Virus record (IMG/VR): IMGVR_UViG_3300025012_000068
Span: 1-64,000 of that record
Source of the DNA: a virus
Direction: 5' to 3' (one strand)
DNA: 64,000 bases
A model generated the notes under the pieces. The model was not told the origin of the DNA and made no database searches. It was given only the letters and a program-made list of their open reading frames with translations. The position numbers and the translations under genes are program-made. Shown here piece by piece: positions 14,861-22,531 of the stretch (its first letter is position 1; every line of letters begins with the position of its first letter).

Positions 14861-15494
14861 TATTAGTATGTATTTTTAATATTTCATTAATATTAAGCTT
14901 AGGTATACCTAATACTTTACTATTTTCACTTAAATTATATAAATTTACATTTTTTATTTTGAAAGCATTATATAAATTTATATAATCATTATTAATTTCA
15001 TTCAGTCTATTTGCTTTAATTAAATTATGTTCACCATCTTCTGCATAAAAATGATTTAATGTAAAATCTACTCCAATTAATGCGATTGTATGACACCCCA
15101 TTTTATATGCAATAATACATGCCATATATGGAGAGTTATTACTATAATCTATAATATTATTTTTATCATAAAGATTTTCTAATTTAGATTTTAATCCAAG
15201 TTTAAATAATACTTTTTTTCCAGATTCAATTTTCCAATCAACGATTTGTGTAAAAATATAGCTACTACTTTTTGTAATAAGCAAGTTTCTATTGTTAGTA
15301 AATCTATTAGGAGAATCTACAACCACCGTATAAGTAGGAGTAAATAATTTAGCAACATCATTTACTCCTATTGTAATTATATTCTCATTATTTAGTATAT
15401 CTACTCGGTCTTTAATAAGATTTAAAGACTGACCACACCCACAGATTATTGCAGTTTTATCAGTGTGTATATTAATAAATTTATTAAATTCCAT
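14844..15494 (-). CDS. Rossmann-like DUF115/glycosyltransferase-type protein
   Basis: 216 aa. AIICGCGQSLNLIKDRVDIL (GxGxSL nucleotide-binding turn), then TIGVNDVAKLFTPTYTVVVD, then ALIGVDFTLNHFYAEDGEHN. This order is typical of DUF115/MptE-like or sialyltransferase-like proteins in polysaccharide modification. It could glycosylate phage DNA, virion or host surface. Substrate not predictable. Confidence 0.5.
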   Translation of the reverse strand: MEFNKFINIHTDKTAIICGCGQSLNLIKDRVDILNNENIITIGVNDVAKLFTPTYTVVVDSPNRFTNNRNLLITKSSSYIFTQIVDWKIESGKKVLFKLGLKSKLENLYDKNNIIDYSNNSPYMACIIAYKMGCHTIALIGVDFTLNHFYAEDGEHNLIKANRLNEINNDYINLYNAFKIKNVNLYNLSENSKVLGIPKLNINEILKIHTNNESNN

Positions 15495-15560
15495 ATACTA
15501 GACTCTATTATAACTAATTATTTTTAATGTATCAAAATAGTTTTTTACATTACGTTAAAT

Positions 15561-15631
15561 ATATAAGTTTTTGTTTACAAATCTTTATAATTTTTTCGTT
15601 CATACTATTGATTTTATTATAGTTTAAACAT
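15561..15631. repeat. dispersed 70-bp repeat B, copy 1
   Basis: Shares a ~70-bp block with 33191-33260 (GTTTACAAATCTTTATAATT and TTTCGTTCAT are identical), with one short indel. Both copies lie in intergenic space next to a cassette-type gene. A possible 17-codon peptide (MNEKIIKICKQK) is read on the minus strand in copy 1. Role unknown. Confidence 0.6.
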
Positions 15632-15670
15632 ACATGTATATATATATATATATAATATTTATGTGTAATA

Positions 15671-15967
15671 CTACTCATGTTCTCCGAAATATTCCTTTTC
15701 ATCAAAGTTTTCATCGTTATCAAAATCATAAACACACTTAAATTTTAAAACTCTACCTCTCCAAGATTGTTCTACCACTAATGTGATTTCACTAGTCGTT
15801 TGAGAATTAAAGTCAGTTAATTCCATCATTCCGTTTTCACGTTTATATTTCTCATATTCAACGTCATTACTACCACTTTTCCAAACATATTCATCAAACT
15901 TTTCTGATGAAATGTCTGGTAATTTATATTCATTTCCACTTTCTAATTTAATTTTTATTGTATCCAT
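15671..15967 (-). CDS. cassette-encoded hypothetical protein
   Basis: 98 aa, acidic, probably beta-rich (EITLVVEQSWRGRVLKFKC) with an Asp/Glu-rich tail (YDFDNDENFDEKEYFGEHE). No recognised domain. The start lies about 30 bases after the R' box of a canonical attC site, the normal cassette spacing. It is the last gene of the 16-17.9 kb island. Confidence 0.6.
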   Translation of the reverse strand: MDTIKIKLESGNEYKLPDISSEKFDEYVWKSGSNDVEYEKYKRENGMMELTDFNSQTTSEITLVVEQSWRGRVLKFKCVYDFDNDENFDEKEYFGEHE

Positions 15968-16000
15968 AAGTTTTAAAATTTAAGTTTAACACCGTACTAC

Positions 16001-16130
16001 ACATAACAAGGTGTATATGTAATGTGAGGTTCAGTGGTATATTCAACAATCCTACTTCTAATCATCATTTGTGGTTAATTCAAGTTTAGTGTTTCAAATC
16101 TCACATTACATATACACCCAACCGTTATGT
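16001..16130 (-). repeat. attC-like recombination site 7
   Basis: 130 bp. It carries a perfect 19-bp inverted repeat, GGTGTATATGTAATGTGAG (16010-16028) against CTCACATTACATATACACC (16100-16118), bounded by ACATAAC and GTTATGT. A second small hairpin with GTTATGTTTAA / TTAAACATAAC lies just upstream (16124-16172), perhaps the remains of an adjacent site. It falls between two small genes. Confidence 0.82.
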
Positions 16131-16183
16131 TTAATTGTTCGCTTCTCACAACTATACTTCGTTAAACATAACAAAGTATAAAT

Positions 16184-16447
16184 TCAATAAAAAATAATAG
16201 AATTTTGTTTGTTCTTCCAATTAGTAAAAGATTTTTGATCAACCTTACACTTTTTCAATTCTGTATTTATAAATGGATTTTCCAAGTTTGTAAGTAATTC
16301 ACATTCTATAATAAAAAAATCTTTTTCTACTTTAACGTTAAATCTACCAAATGGTTCTCCCATTAGTCTTGGTTCTTGTTCATAAACAAAATTCCAAAGT
16401 TTATCTTTATTCTTCATTTGTATTATTTTTACTAAATTTATACTCAT
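16184..16447 (-). CDS. cassette-region hypothetical protein
   Basis: 87 aa, beta-rich (FNVKVEKDFFIIECELL). No known domain. ATG 16417 (MKNKDKLWNF) is an alternative start with a better A-rich leader and would give 77 aa. It follows the 77-aa coiled-coil gene after three bases, so they are probably translated together. Confidence 0.5.
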   Translation of the reverse strand: MSINLVKIIQMKNKDKLWNFVYEQEPRLMGEPFGRFNVKVEKDFFIIECELLTNLENPFINTELKKCKVDQKSFTNWKNKQNSIIFY

Positions 16448-16450
16448 CCA

Positions 16451-16684
16451 TTAGCAGTAATTTAGTTTAGCCTTTAACCTATCAATTTCTTTATATGTTG
16501 CTTCTAACTCTTCTTTTAATTCCTTTTTATCGTTTTGTATAATTCGCAATAGTTCTAATGTATTCCCGTGTGATTCAACAGCAACATTATATTGAAACAA
16601 AGGAATATGAGTTAAACTACCGCTAACAACATGTATATCCAATTGCTGCTTTTGTTCTTCTAATTTACTTTTATCTGTTTTCAT
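16451..16684 (-). CDS. cassette-encoded coiled-coil protein
   Basis: 77 aa. A C-terminal coiled coil (KKELKEELEATYKEIDRLKA). N-terminal residues up to QQLDIHV are read from the right half of attC site 8, and VVSGSL follows at the R' box. HVSGSL also occurs in the 111-aa gene at 36.5 kb. Not recognised otherwise. Confidence 0.55.
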   Translation of the reverse strand: MKTDKSKLEEQKQQLDIHVVSGSLTHIPLFQYNVAVESHGNTLELLRIIQNDKKELKEELEATYKEIDRLKAKLNYC

Positions 16685-16750
16685 ACTTTATCGCTTTTAA
16701 TTAATTTTATATGTTATTTACGCAACTATATATACCTGTGGACGTTATAC
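16621..16750 (-). repeat. attC-like recombination site 8
   Basis: 130 bp. R''-like GTATAAC (16744-16750); R'-like GTTAGCG (16621-16627) inside the 77-aa gene. The arms are imperfect: CAGGTATATATAGTTG against CATGTATATCCAATTG. Confidence 0.6.
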
Positions 16751-17056
16751 GCAATATTTTTTACCCACCACAACTAAAGGTTTCAATTTAATTGTTGGTA
16801 ATTTATTACCTCTATTAAATCTTTCATCATATTCAAATAAATTAAAATGGCTTTCGTTTAATGTTATTAATTTTAATGGTACTTTTGGATATTCACCTTC
16901 CTTTTCAATTACTTCACCCATTAACATCGCCATTAATACAACTTCACCAATTTGTTTTTCTTCACCATTAAAATATGTTTTAACTTGTAATTTTTCTAAA
17001 ACATCTTTTGTTAATGGTTGTGTTCCGTTTAATTGTTTTTCAAATAATTCTTTCAT
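16745..17056 (-). CDS. cassette-encoded hypothetical protein
   Basis: 103 aa (MKELFEKQLNGTQPLTKDVL...). A mixed alpha/beta protein with a hydrophobic segment (EVVLMAMLMGEVIEKEGEYP). Not recognised. It ends inside the R'' box of attC site 8, as is usual for cassettes. Confidence 0.5.
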   Translation of the reverse strand: MKELFEKQLNGTQPLTKDVLEKLQVKTYFNGEEKQIGEVVLMAMLMGEVIEKEGEYPKVPLKLITLNESHFNLFEYDERFNRGNKLPTIKLKPLVVVGKKYCV

Positions 17057-17081
17057 AATTTTTATTTTTTTTGTAAATATG

Positions 17082-17181
17082 CTAATTTATTTTTAATTTG
17101 TCAAATCCCACCAACAAAATACTGTGTATAACAACATGTTTAGTTAATTGTTTTTCCCCTGCTTTTAAATAAGTTTTTAAT
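17082..17181 (-). pseudogene. decayed copy of the MITEK-type cassette gene
   Basis: Without a start codon, the frame reads LKTYLKAGEKQLTKHVVIHS, clearly related to YLKAKKLIADYESQQLNKHV of the 56-aa gene at 8.7 kb, with an internal deletion. At DNA level TAAACATGTTGTTATA is shared. Similarity fades after the R' box. It is a relic of a cassette. Confidence 0.55.
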
Positions 17182-17205
17182 CCAATTTATCATCCATGTT
17201 TCAAT

Positions 17206-17472
17206 TTAATTTTGTAATATTTTCACGCAACTAACCAAAATGGGGGTACGTTTGTAGCAGTATTTACAATTTCCCTTGTGAGAAAACATATACCCTCTTT
17301 GATAGCCATTATACTTTACAATATACTCACAGCTATCTACAACAATTGTTCTATATTCTATTTCTCCATTCACTGAATTTTCACCGTTTCCACAACCGCA
17401 AAAAATAACAGCTACTAATAAGGCATAAAAGAAATGCCGAGCTCCTACTAAAATTGATGTTTTGTTTTTCAT
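17206..17472 (-). CDS. cassette-encoded putative lipoprotein
   Basis: 88 aa. A signal peptide with a lipobox-like FCGCG at residues ~24-28, then a secreted domain with several cysteines (CEYI, CKYCYKRTPILVSC). The hydrophobic core of the signal peptide (ARHFFYALLVAVIF) is encoded by one perfect arm of attC site 9. It is headed by promoter repeat copy 3. Function unknown. Confidence 0.6.
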   Translation of the reverse strand: MKNKTSILVGARHFFYALLVAVIFCGCGNGENSVNGEIEYRTIVVDSCEYIVKYNGYQRGYMFSHKGNCKYCYKRTPILVSCVKILQN

Positions 17473-17541
17473 ATTTACTTTTGTTTTAAATTGATAATTT
17501 GTACTTCTAATTTCGGCATTTCTTTTATGCCCATGTTATAT
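17403..17541 (-). repeat. attC-like recombination site 9
   Basis: 139 bp. It has a perfect 19-bp inverted repeat, GGCATAAAAGAAATGCCGA (17422-17440) with TCGGCATTTCTTTTATGCC (17513-17531). R''-like ATATAAC (17535-17541) is the end of promoter repeat copy 3. The R' candidate is GTTATTT (17403-17409). The right half lies in the signal-peptide codons. Confidence 0.75.
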
Positions 17542-17649
17542 TTAATACAAAAATAAGAAATATTTTTGATATATTAAATTTTTTAGGTACTTTATTTTTG
17601 AACTAAATATATCAATTAAATATAATTAATTGATAATTAATATACTAAA
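17535..17649 (-). promoter_or_regulatory. cassette promoter repeat, copy 3
   Basis: Same element as copies 1 and 2, slightly more diverged (AGGTAC insertion, ATCAATTAAA variant). Minus-strand TTA-N19-TATTTTTG is kept. It heads the cassette run 17472 to 15671. Confidence 0.6.
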
Positions 17650-17668
17650 CGATAAACGGTCATAATCT

Positions 17669-17893
17669 TCAACTAATTACGCGTACAACTTCTGAATCAT
17701 TATTTTTACCGGAGAAAACAAAATTACAATACTCTTTAAAAGTAAGAATGTTGTTTTTTCTTAATCTGGTTTGCAAACGTACCTGTAACATGCTTTTTTA
17801 GATACAGTATATTTATACCATAATGTGAACGTATAAACTCACTAAGTTTTACAAAGTCAGCATCACTTAATTCTTTGCTAGGTGTATCAATTT
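17669..17893 (-). pseudogene. remnant of a CheR-type chemotaxis methyltransferase N-terminus
   Basis: In one frame: KELSDADFVKLSEFIRSHYG then INILYLKK. In another, after an A6 run: LQVRLQTRLRKNNILTFKEY then CNFVFSGKN. Together these match the order of the CheR N-terminal domain (LSDxxFxxLxxfI...GI...KK...RLxxRLRxxxLxsFxEY). There is no start and one frameshift. This is a broken host-type gene left beside a cassette island. Confidence 0.5.
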
Positions 17894-17911
17894 TCAGAAT
17901 AACCCCTAGTT

Positions 17912-18742
17912 TTAAAATAATGAATTAAAAATACTTGGTTCAAATACGTGAGACCATTCATTAAATTTCTTAAGTATTGAATTAAATTTATATTCTTCAA
18001 ATAAAGTTTTTATATTTTCTTTATTAAAAGTATATTCAGTATTCTCAATTTCTAATCCTGAAAAATCTAATAAGGTAAAATCAATTAGTGTAATATTTTG
18101 GATATATTGCTTTAGTTGGGCGTCACTCGCTAGGCTTTTCCATTTATCTATGCCATTTGCTGCTTTAAACGCTTTAGACTCACTTAATATTTTAATTATA
18201 TTGTCACTAGGATCTCCTGTTAAAGCCTTATAATCTGTAAATTTACCCGTTAATTTATCAGGAAGTTCTCTAAAACAATTATTAATCGGGTCATATATTT
18301 TAATATTATTAAATTGTTGTTTTAATTGAATAAAATCTTTATCATTACTTATAATAAAAATTTCATGGTATTTTGAATTTAGATTTTTACATAAGTAGTA
18401 TATAATATCGTCAGCTTCTCGATCTTTACAATATGCAGTTTTAATAGGAAAATTAGTAAGAATAGACTTCATTTTATTCATCTGTTGATAATATATATTA
18501 TCTAATTTCTGTCTATTTCCTTTATATTGAGAATATTCAGACTTTTTTTGTATAGGTGATCCATCTAATACAAAAAATAAATCTCGGCCTTCATTATCTT
18601 TATATAATTTATGGAATATATTTACAAATAAATATACTGCGGCATTACTATTAGGATCATTCTTAACACTATTCCATGCAAAAGGGATACGTAATGCCCG
18701 GTGCATTAAATTTGAAGCATCAATAAATACTGCAGATTTCAT
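17912..18742 (-). CDS. rnh: 5'-3' exonuclease / RNase H (FEN family)
   Basis: 276 aa, like T4 RNase H. Acidic motifs of the FEN fold: FIDASNLMHRA, FFVLDGSPIQKK, READDIIYYL, ISNDKDFIQL and DYKALTGDPSDNI. The last is the helix-hairpin-helix start with GDPSDN. It removes RNA primers from lagging-strand fragments in T4. It lies upstream of the cassette island and downstream of two uncharacterised genes in the replication block. Confidence 0.88.
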   Translation of the reverse strand: MKSAVFIDASNLMHRALRIPFAWNSVKNDPNSNAAVYLFVNIFHKLYKDNEGRDLFFVLDGSPIQKKSEYSQYKGNRQKLDNIYYQQMNKMKSILTNFPIKTAYCKDREADDIIYYLCKNLNSKYHEIFIISNDKDFIQLKQQFNNIKIYDPINNCFRELPDKLTGKFTDYKALTGDPSDNIIKILSESKAFKAANGIDKWKSLASDAQLKQYIQNITLIDFTLLDFSGLEIENTEYTFNKENIKTLFEEYKFNSILKKFNEWSHVFEPSIFNSLF

Positions 18743-18743
18743 T

Positions 18744-19100
18744 TTAAAATTCTAAGGCTTTAAATTTTTCCTTTTTTAATTCTATGGAAATAATTTCAAA
18801 AAGTATTTCTAAAGTATCTCTATTAGGAATAGATTCTATAGATGACCCTATTATATTTGATTTAATACTAATGCTATCATAATCATGTGATGTAATTGTA
18901 AAACCTGTATTATCTAGATTAGATAATGTAGTATTTAAAAATTCTATTATGATTTTATAGTCATCTAGTTTTTTAATATTAAATTTACCATATTTATTAT
19001 TAAAAAGATAAGATTGTTCTTGTTTTGACTTTAATAATTGGATAGTATTAACCCAAATATTGTCTTTTAGCTCTGCTTCTTTTTTATGTTCTATAAACAT
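18744..19100 (-). CDS. hypothetical protein
   Basis: 118 aa, mixed alpha/beta, not recognised. Starts MFIEHKKEAELKDNIWVNTI. It ends one base before the RNase H start and begins three bases after the 218-aa gene stop, so all three appear to form one operon. Confidence 0.5.
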   Translation of the reverse strand: MFIEHKKEAELKDNIWVNTIQLLKSKQEQSYLFNNKYGKFNIKKLDDYKIIIEFLNTTLSNLDNTGFTITSHDYDSISIKSNIIGSSIESIPNRDTLEILFEIISIELKKEKFKALEF

Positions 19101-19103
19101 TGT

Positions 19104-19760
19104 TTAAAAAAAATCGTTAAAATTATTATAATTATTTAAAATATTATATTCTTCGTTTAATTCTAAAATTATTAGTTCTTTATATTGATAATCTAAAAAA
19201 TCAAATAATTTTTTATAATTGATATTAGTATATTTACTTACTGTATCAAATATACTAATAAATGTATAATCATTGCATATTGGTTTAACTTCAGCAAGAA
19301 TCATTGAAAAAATAGTATTGATTTCTTGTTTATTAAATTTTCTTTTTTCTAATGTTTTATTTAAATTTAATAAGGTTCTAATATCTTCATTATTTTCTAT
19401 ATATGACTCTATATGTTTTTGCGAGATGTTATTAATAATAAATTTAGCAGGTTCATAATTTTCCATATATAAATTTGAGTAAGACGCGTCAATTTGAAGT
19501 GACTTACCGTATTCATATTCACATGGATCTTTTAAATTATTTCCGTCATTATATGACGTATTATAAATTTTATTATGCTTTGCTTTTTCTAAATGTATTT
19601 CCCAATTTAAATCAGATACCTCTTCAATAGAGGTATGTCTAGAATAGTCTATATCAGTTTCGGGCAAATTATGAATATCGTTGGATGGATCAGTTTCAGC
19701 ATTTCTGTTATTTAATTCATCAGTTTCTTTATTACTATTATAATCGAATTGATTTACCAT
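19104..19760 (-). CDS. hypothetical protein
   Basis: 218 aa. The first ~70 residues are Asn/Asp/Glu-rich and probably disordered (NLPETDIDYSRHTSIEEVSD); the C-terminal ~120 are helical (LNKTLEKRKFNKQEINTIFS). Not recognised. Its place beside RNase H suggests a replication accessory role (T4 has several small loader proteins), but nothing specific supports it. Confidence 0.5.
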   Translation of the reverse strand: MVNQFDYNSNKETDELNNRNAETDPSNDIHNLPETDIDYSRHTSIEEVSDLNWEIHLEKAKHNKIYNTSYNDGNNLKDPCEYEYGKSLQIDASYSNLYMENYEPAKFIINNISQKHIESYIENNEDIRTLLNLNKTLEKRKFNKQEINTIFSMILAEVKPICNDYTFISIFDTVSKYTNINYKKLFDFLDYQYKELIILELNEEYNILNNYNNFNDFF

Positions 19761-19836
19761 TTATAATTAAAGTTATTTTTAAGCTAAAATAACAAAGGTT
19801 AATTTAACATTTACTCAAAAATTTTATTAAAAACTG

Positions 19837-20211
19837 TTAAAATTGTTTTAAATAGGAATCTAATTCTTTAAAATTATTAATTGCTTTATCGTCTATGAAA
19901 ATATCATAATTAGGTTTTGTTAAATCTATTTTATGATATTTAACTCCCCATCTATTAAACTGTTTTATAGTTTCAACAGTCCAATCTATTTTAGAAGATG
20001 CGCCTCGAGCTGAATAAAATGTTATAGTATTTCCAGCATCATATAACTCATTTACTATTTCTATATTTTCTATAATAGGCTCGCTCTTAGAATAATCTAA
20101 TCCATATTTATCAATATCTAAAATTGCAATTGTTTTATCAATATCAATAAAAATATTTAATCCAGACGGATATTTTTTATTTTCTTTAATATAATTTATA
20201 AAATCTTTCAT
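19837..20211 (-). CDS. HAD-like phosphatase
   Basis: 124 aa. HAD motif I-like FIDIDKTIAILDID (DxDxT), motif II-like TFYSARGASS, and a C-terminal DIFIDDKAIN as motif III/IV. Small single-domain HAD hydrolases with this layout are common in phages. A phosphatase on a nucleotide or sugar phosphate is likely. The N-terminal FINYIKENK recalls the LFE-type leaders of other genes here. Confidence 0.7.
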   Translation of the reverse strand: MKDFINYIKENKKYPSGLNIFIDIDKTIAILDIDKYGLDYSKSEPIIENIEIVNELYDAGNTITFYSARGASSKIDWTVETIKQFNRWGVKYHKIDLTKPNYDIFIDDKAINNFKELDSYLKQF

Positions 20212-20252
20212 ACCCTGTCCAATTTAATCAATCTCCTTCTACTGTATAAATG

Positions 20253-20573
20253 CTAACTGATGTTTTTACCTATCATATTAATTCTATAATAATCATTTAA
20301 ATTTAAAAATATATTAAATAGGCTGTCTATAATTACTATTTTTTCATCTTTGCTAATGTATTGTTCTAATTCATAAAAATCAGTAGTCTCTTGGCCAATG
20401 CCTTTAGTATTTAACTCTTTTTTAAATTTAATTAATTCATCTTCTACAGATTCTCCAGATTTAGATTTTCCGTATTTTAATAGCCAGCCTATAATTTCAG
20501 TTAAATCTTCATTATAAATATTATTGGCGGAGTCTTTTATAAAATCTTCAAAGATTTTAACATATTTTTTCAT
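20253..20573 (-). CDS. hypothetical protein with N-terminal IFE motif
   Basis: 106 aa beginning MKKYVKIFEDFIKDSANN. The leader matches those at 13.4 and 58.0 kb (Y-V/I-K-L/I-FE-x-F/Y). The rest is helical and acidic, without a recognised domain. It follows a small cassette island (20.7-21.4 kb). Confidence 0.5.
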   Translation of the reverse strand: MKKYVKIFEDFIKDSANNIYNEDLTEIIGWLLKYGKSKSGESVEDELIKFKKELNTKGIGQETTDFYELEQYISKDEKIVIIDSLFNIFLNLNDYYRINMIGKNIS

Positions 20574-20704
20574 TAAATTAATCCCTTTCTTTTTATTTAT
20601 TTAGATTACTATTTTTATTTTGCTTAACTTTTTAGGATTCTTAAATGTTAAATCATATTATCTTTTATAATTATTTGTGATGGCAATAAACGCTCCATAA
20701 CATA

Positions 20705-20812
20705 CAATAACAGCAAGTGGGGGCTTGTGTCACATTGAAGCTATCTTGTGTCTAATGAAGCTTATCGTCAAGTGAAAGTACGGTGCATTTAATCCCCACC
20801 TGACTGTTAGTG
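20705..20812 (-). repeat. attC-like recombination site 10
   Basis: 108 bp. Minus strand: CACTAAC (20806-20812), arm CAGGTGGGG, spacer, arm CCCCCACTTG, GTTATTG (20705-20711). R'' follows the stop of the 95-aa gene by eight bases. It is downstream of the only two genes of this island; a core phage gene follows about 130 bases on. Confidence 0.7.
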
Positions 20813-20819
20813 TCATCAG

Positions 20820-21107
20820 TTAGTCACAATTGTCTGGGAACATATAGTTACCAACGTATTTTAGCTGTTTCAACTTTACACAGTCATCGCATATAGCCAA
20901 AACATACATATCTCCATCAAGTAAACTGCCATACCCAGCACTTATCTTTTCAACTATTCCACCATTCCACATACCTTCCCAATCCTTATCTTTTGGCAGT
21001 CCATCAAGTTTCTTTATTTCTTTTCCGCAACAAATACAATTGTGGCTAACCTCACTTATATTCAATTGCGTTTTTTGTGGTTCATTCAAGTTTTCGTTTT
21101 CTAACAT
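20820..21107 (-). CDS. cassette-encoded zinc-binding protein
   Basis: 95 aa from ATG 21107; an open frame runs further upstream but overlaps the preceding gene. CICCGKEIKKL...AICDDC forms a zinc ribbon with a Trp/Gly-rich middle (DWEGMWNGGIVEKISAGYGS). The LNISEV-SHNC junction carries GTTAGCC, a perfect GTTRRRY. It shares its N-terminal LNIS(D/E)V with two proteins at 7.3 and 8.5 kb. Confidence 0.6.
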   Translation of the reverse strand: MLENENLNEPQKTQLNISEVSHNCICCGKEIKKLDGLPKDKDWEGMWNGGIVEKISAGYGSLLDGDMYVLAICDDCVKLKQLKYVGNYMFPDNCD

Positions 21108-21132
21108 AATTCTGTTTTTATTTTTTAAGTAT

Positions 21133-21375
21133 TTAATTATTAAACATTTGACAAATAAAAGCCGATTGCATAACACAATTCTTGCATTTAAATATCTTAT
21201 GAGTAACACCCATTCTTCCACTCCCATCCTTATTACTGGTGTTTTTATAAAATATTTCTATATCTTGGTTGTCGCAGCACTTCATATGGCTTATACTAGC
21301 AGGTTTATTCAATTGCTCACATTCATATGCTTCAACAATCATTTTTGCTTTTAAGTATTCTTTTTCTGTTATCAT
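21133..21375 (-). CDS. cassette-encoded protein with MITEK N-terminus
   Basis: 80 aa. Residues 1-25 (MITEKEYLKAKMIVEAYECE) match the 56-aa gene at 8.7 kb; the rest is different and has four or five cysteines (KCCDNQ, KCKNCVMQSAFICQ), perhaps a metal site. The change point falls where R' lies in the 8.7-kb gene. No clear left attC arm is seen upstream. Confidence 0.6.
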   Translation of the reverse strand: MITEKEYLKAKMIVEAYECEQLNKPASISHMKCCDNQDIEIFYKNTSNKDGSGRMGVTHKIFKCKNCVMQSAFICQMFNN

Positions 21376-21516
21376 TTTTTATAGTTTTAAATCACCCCTA
21401 TATATAACGTAGTAAAGAAAATATCTATGATAATACTCTGAAATGACATTTTTGACACCATTAAGTTTCCGTTGCAACTTGCTATTTATAATCAATAGTT
21501 GGTATTTTTATCTTTT

Positions 21517-21699
21517 TTATAAAAACCATGTGTATATTGAAGTAATATACAGCGATAATTCCGCACAGGTTTTCAAATTAAGGTTAAATTCTAGTCTTTT
21601 TAAGTTTAACACAGCACTAGAATATATTATTAAAACTAAAAGTATAGTCCATAAAATAGACCAAACTTTTAAAAAGAAAATTATTAGTTCTATAATCAT
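21517..21699 (-). CDS. possible small membrane protein
   Basis: 60 aa with one strong hydrophobic helix (KVWSILWTILLVLIIYSSAV). Same strand as its neighbours, but a plus-strand frame of similar length overlaps it. Start context is A-rich. Weak call. Confidence 0.3.
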   Translation of the reverse strand: MIIELIIFFLKVWSILWTILLVLIIYSSAVLNLKRLEFNLNLKTCAELSLYITSIYTWFL

Positions 21700-21737
21700 T
21701 TGAATTTAACTATTGGTATACGTATAAGCATTAAAAT

Positions 21738-21770
21738 AAAAATAGCCTAATTAAAAATTAGGCTATTTTT
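21738..21770. terminator. Rho-independent terminator (bidirectional)
   Basis: A perfect 15-bp stem, AAAAATAGCCTAATT / AATTAGGCTATTTTT, with a 3-base loop and T-runs on both sides. It lies 20 bases after the stop of the HTH gene on the minus strand. Confidence 0.85.
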
Positions 21771-21790
21771 ATAAATTTAAAAAATACTCA

Positions 21791-22012
21791 CTATTTTCTG
21801 TTTTTAATAACCGTAGCGGTGTATTTCATAATTTCTCCTGATGGATTACTAGACTCTCCATTAATAACTCTCCATACATGGCTGTAGTCATACCCAGTCG
21901 CTCTAGCAATCTTAGTATAATCACCTACTTTAATCTTACGAACTACGTCACTACTTCCTTTTGTTACTTTTGCAACGGCTTTAACAGCAGTTTTCAGTTT
22001 GTTTGTTTTCAT
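21791..22012 (-). CDS. small helix-turn-helix protein
   Basis: 73 aa. A basic N-terminal half (KTNKLKTAVKAVAKVTKGSS) and a predicted HTH: YTKIARATGYDYSHVWRVIN. Probably a DNA-binding regulator of the XRE or AlpA size class. It is a monocistronic unit: terminator downstream, about 110 bases of AT-rich leader upstream. Confidence 0.6.
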   Translation of the reverse strand: MKTNKLKTAVKAVAKVTKGSSDVVRKIKVGDYTKIARATGYDYSHVWRVINGESSNPSGEIMKYTATVIKNRK

Positions 22013-22124
22013 TTTTTAATTGTTTTAAGTTAATAATGATTGTTATACTGCAAATATATTAATTTATCTTTAATTTGTTTCACCTATTTTTAAATAAAAA
22101 TATAACTAATTGATATTAAATTAA

Positions 22125-22529
22125 TTATTTTTTATATTTAATTAAGGTTTTTAATTTAAATTTAGTCATTTCATGTTCGTTATATTCAATTGCCATATAA
22201 AATCCATCAGGGTCTGTGTATTTAAAAGGAAAAGACTTGATATTATTAATTTCAATTATTTTTATATTTAAAGATTCTAGTAGAGTGAAGTCTAATATAA
22301 TTGGTGAATCATGTAATTTACCAAATATAGCATTATTATAAAAATATGTTGGGGTAGTTATAAAAATAGAATTACCTTTAACACTAACTATTTTAAAAAA
22401 AGAGCTGAATCCAAGACCCAGTGGGTATTGCGTCATAGCATTGGTACATCCGTTTAATGTAACAAAGTTTTTTGATGTATAATAAATTTTATTTTTTGTA
22501 AAATCATTTATACTTTTTATAAATTTCAT
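22125..22529 (-). CDS. hypothetical protein
   Basis: 134 aa, beta-rich (FFKIVSVKGNSIFITTPTYF), not recognised. It starts two bases after the stop of the 290-aa putative clamp, so it is in the same operon. The MKFIKSINDFTKNK leader is similar to, but shorter than, the LFE leaders. Confidence 0.5.
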   Translation of the reverse strand: MKFIKSINDFTKNKIYYTSKNFVTLNGCTNAMTQYPLGLGFSSFFKIVSVKGNSIFITTPTYFYNNAIFGKLHDSPIILDFTLLESLNIKIIEINNIKSFPFKYTDPDGFYMAIEYNEHEMTKFKLKTLIKYKK

Positions 22530-22531
22530 AG

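Noticed and set aside
21443-21703. Plus-strand 86-aa reading frame
   Set aside because: Opposite to all neighbours and overlapped by a minus-strand frame with a clear membrane helix; no domain. Treated as a shadow.
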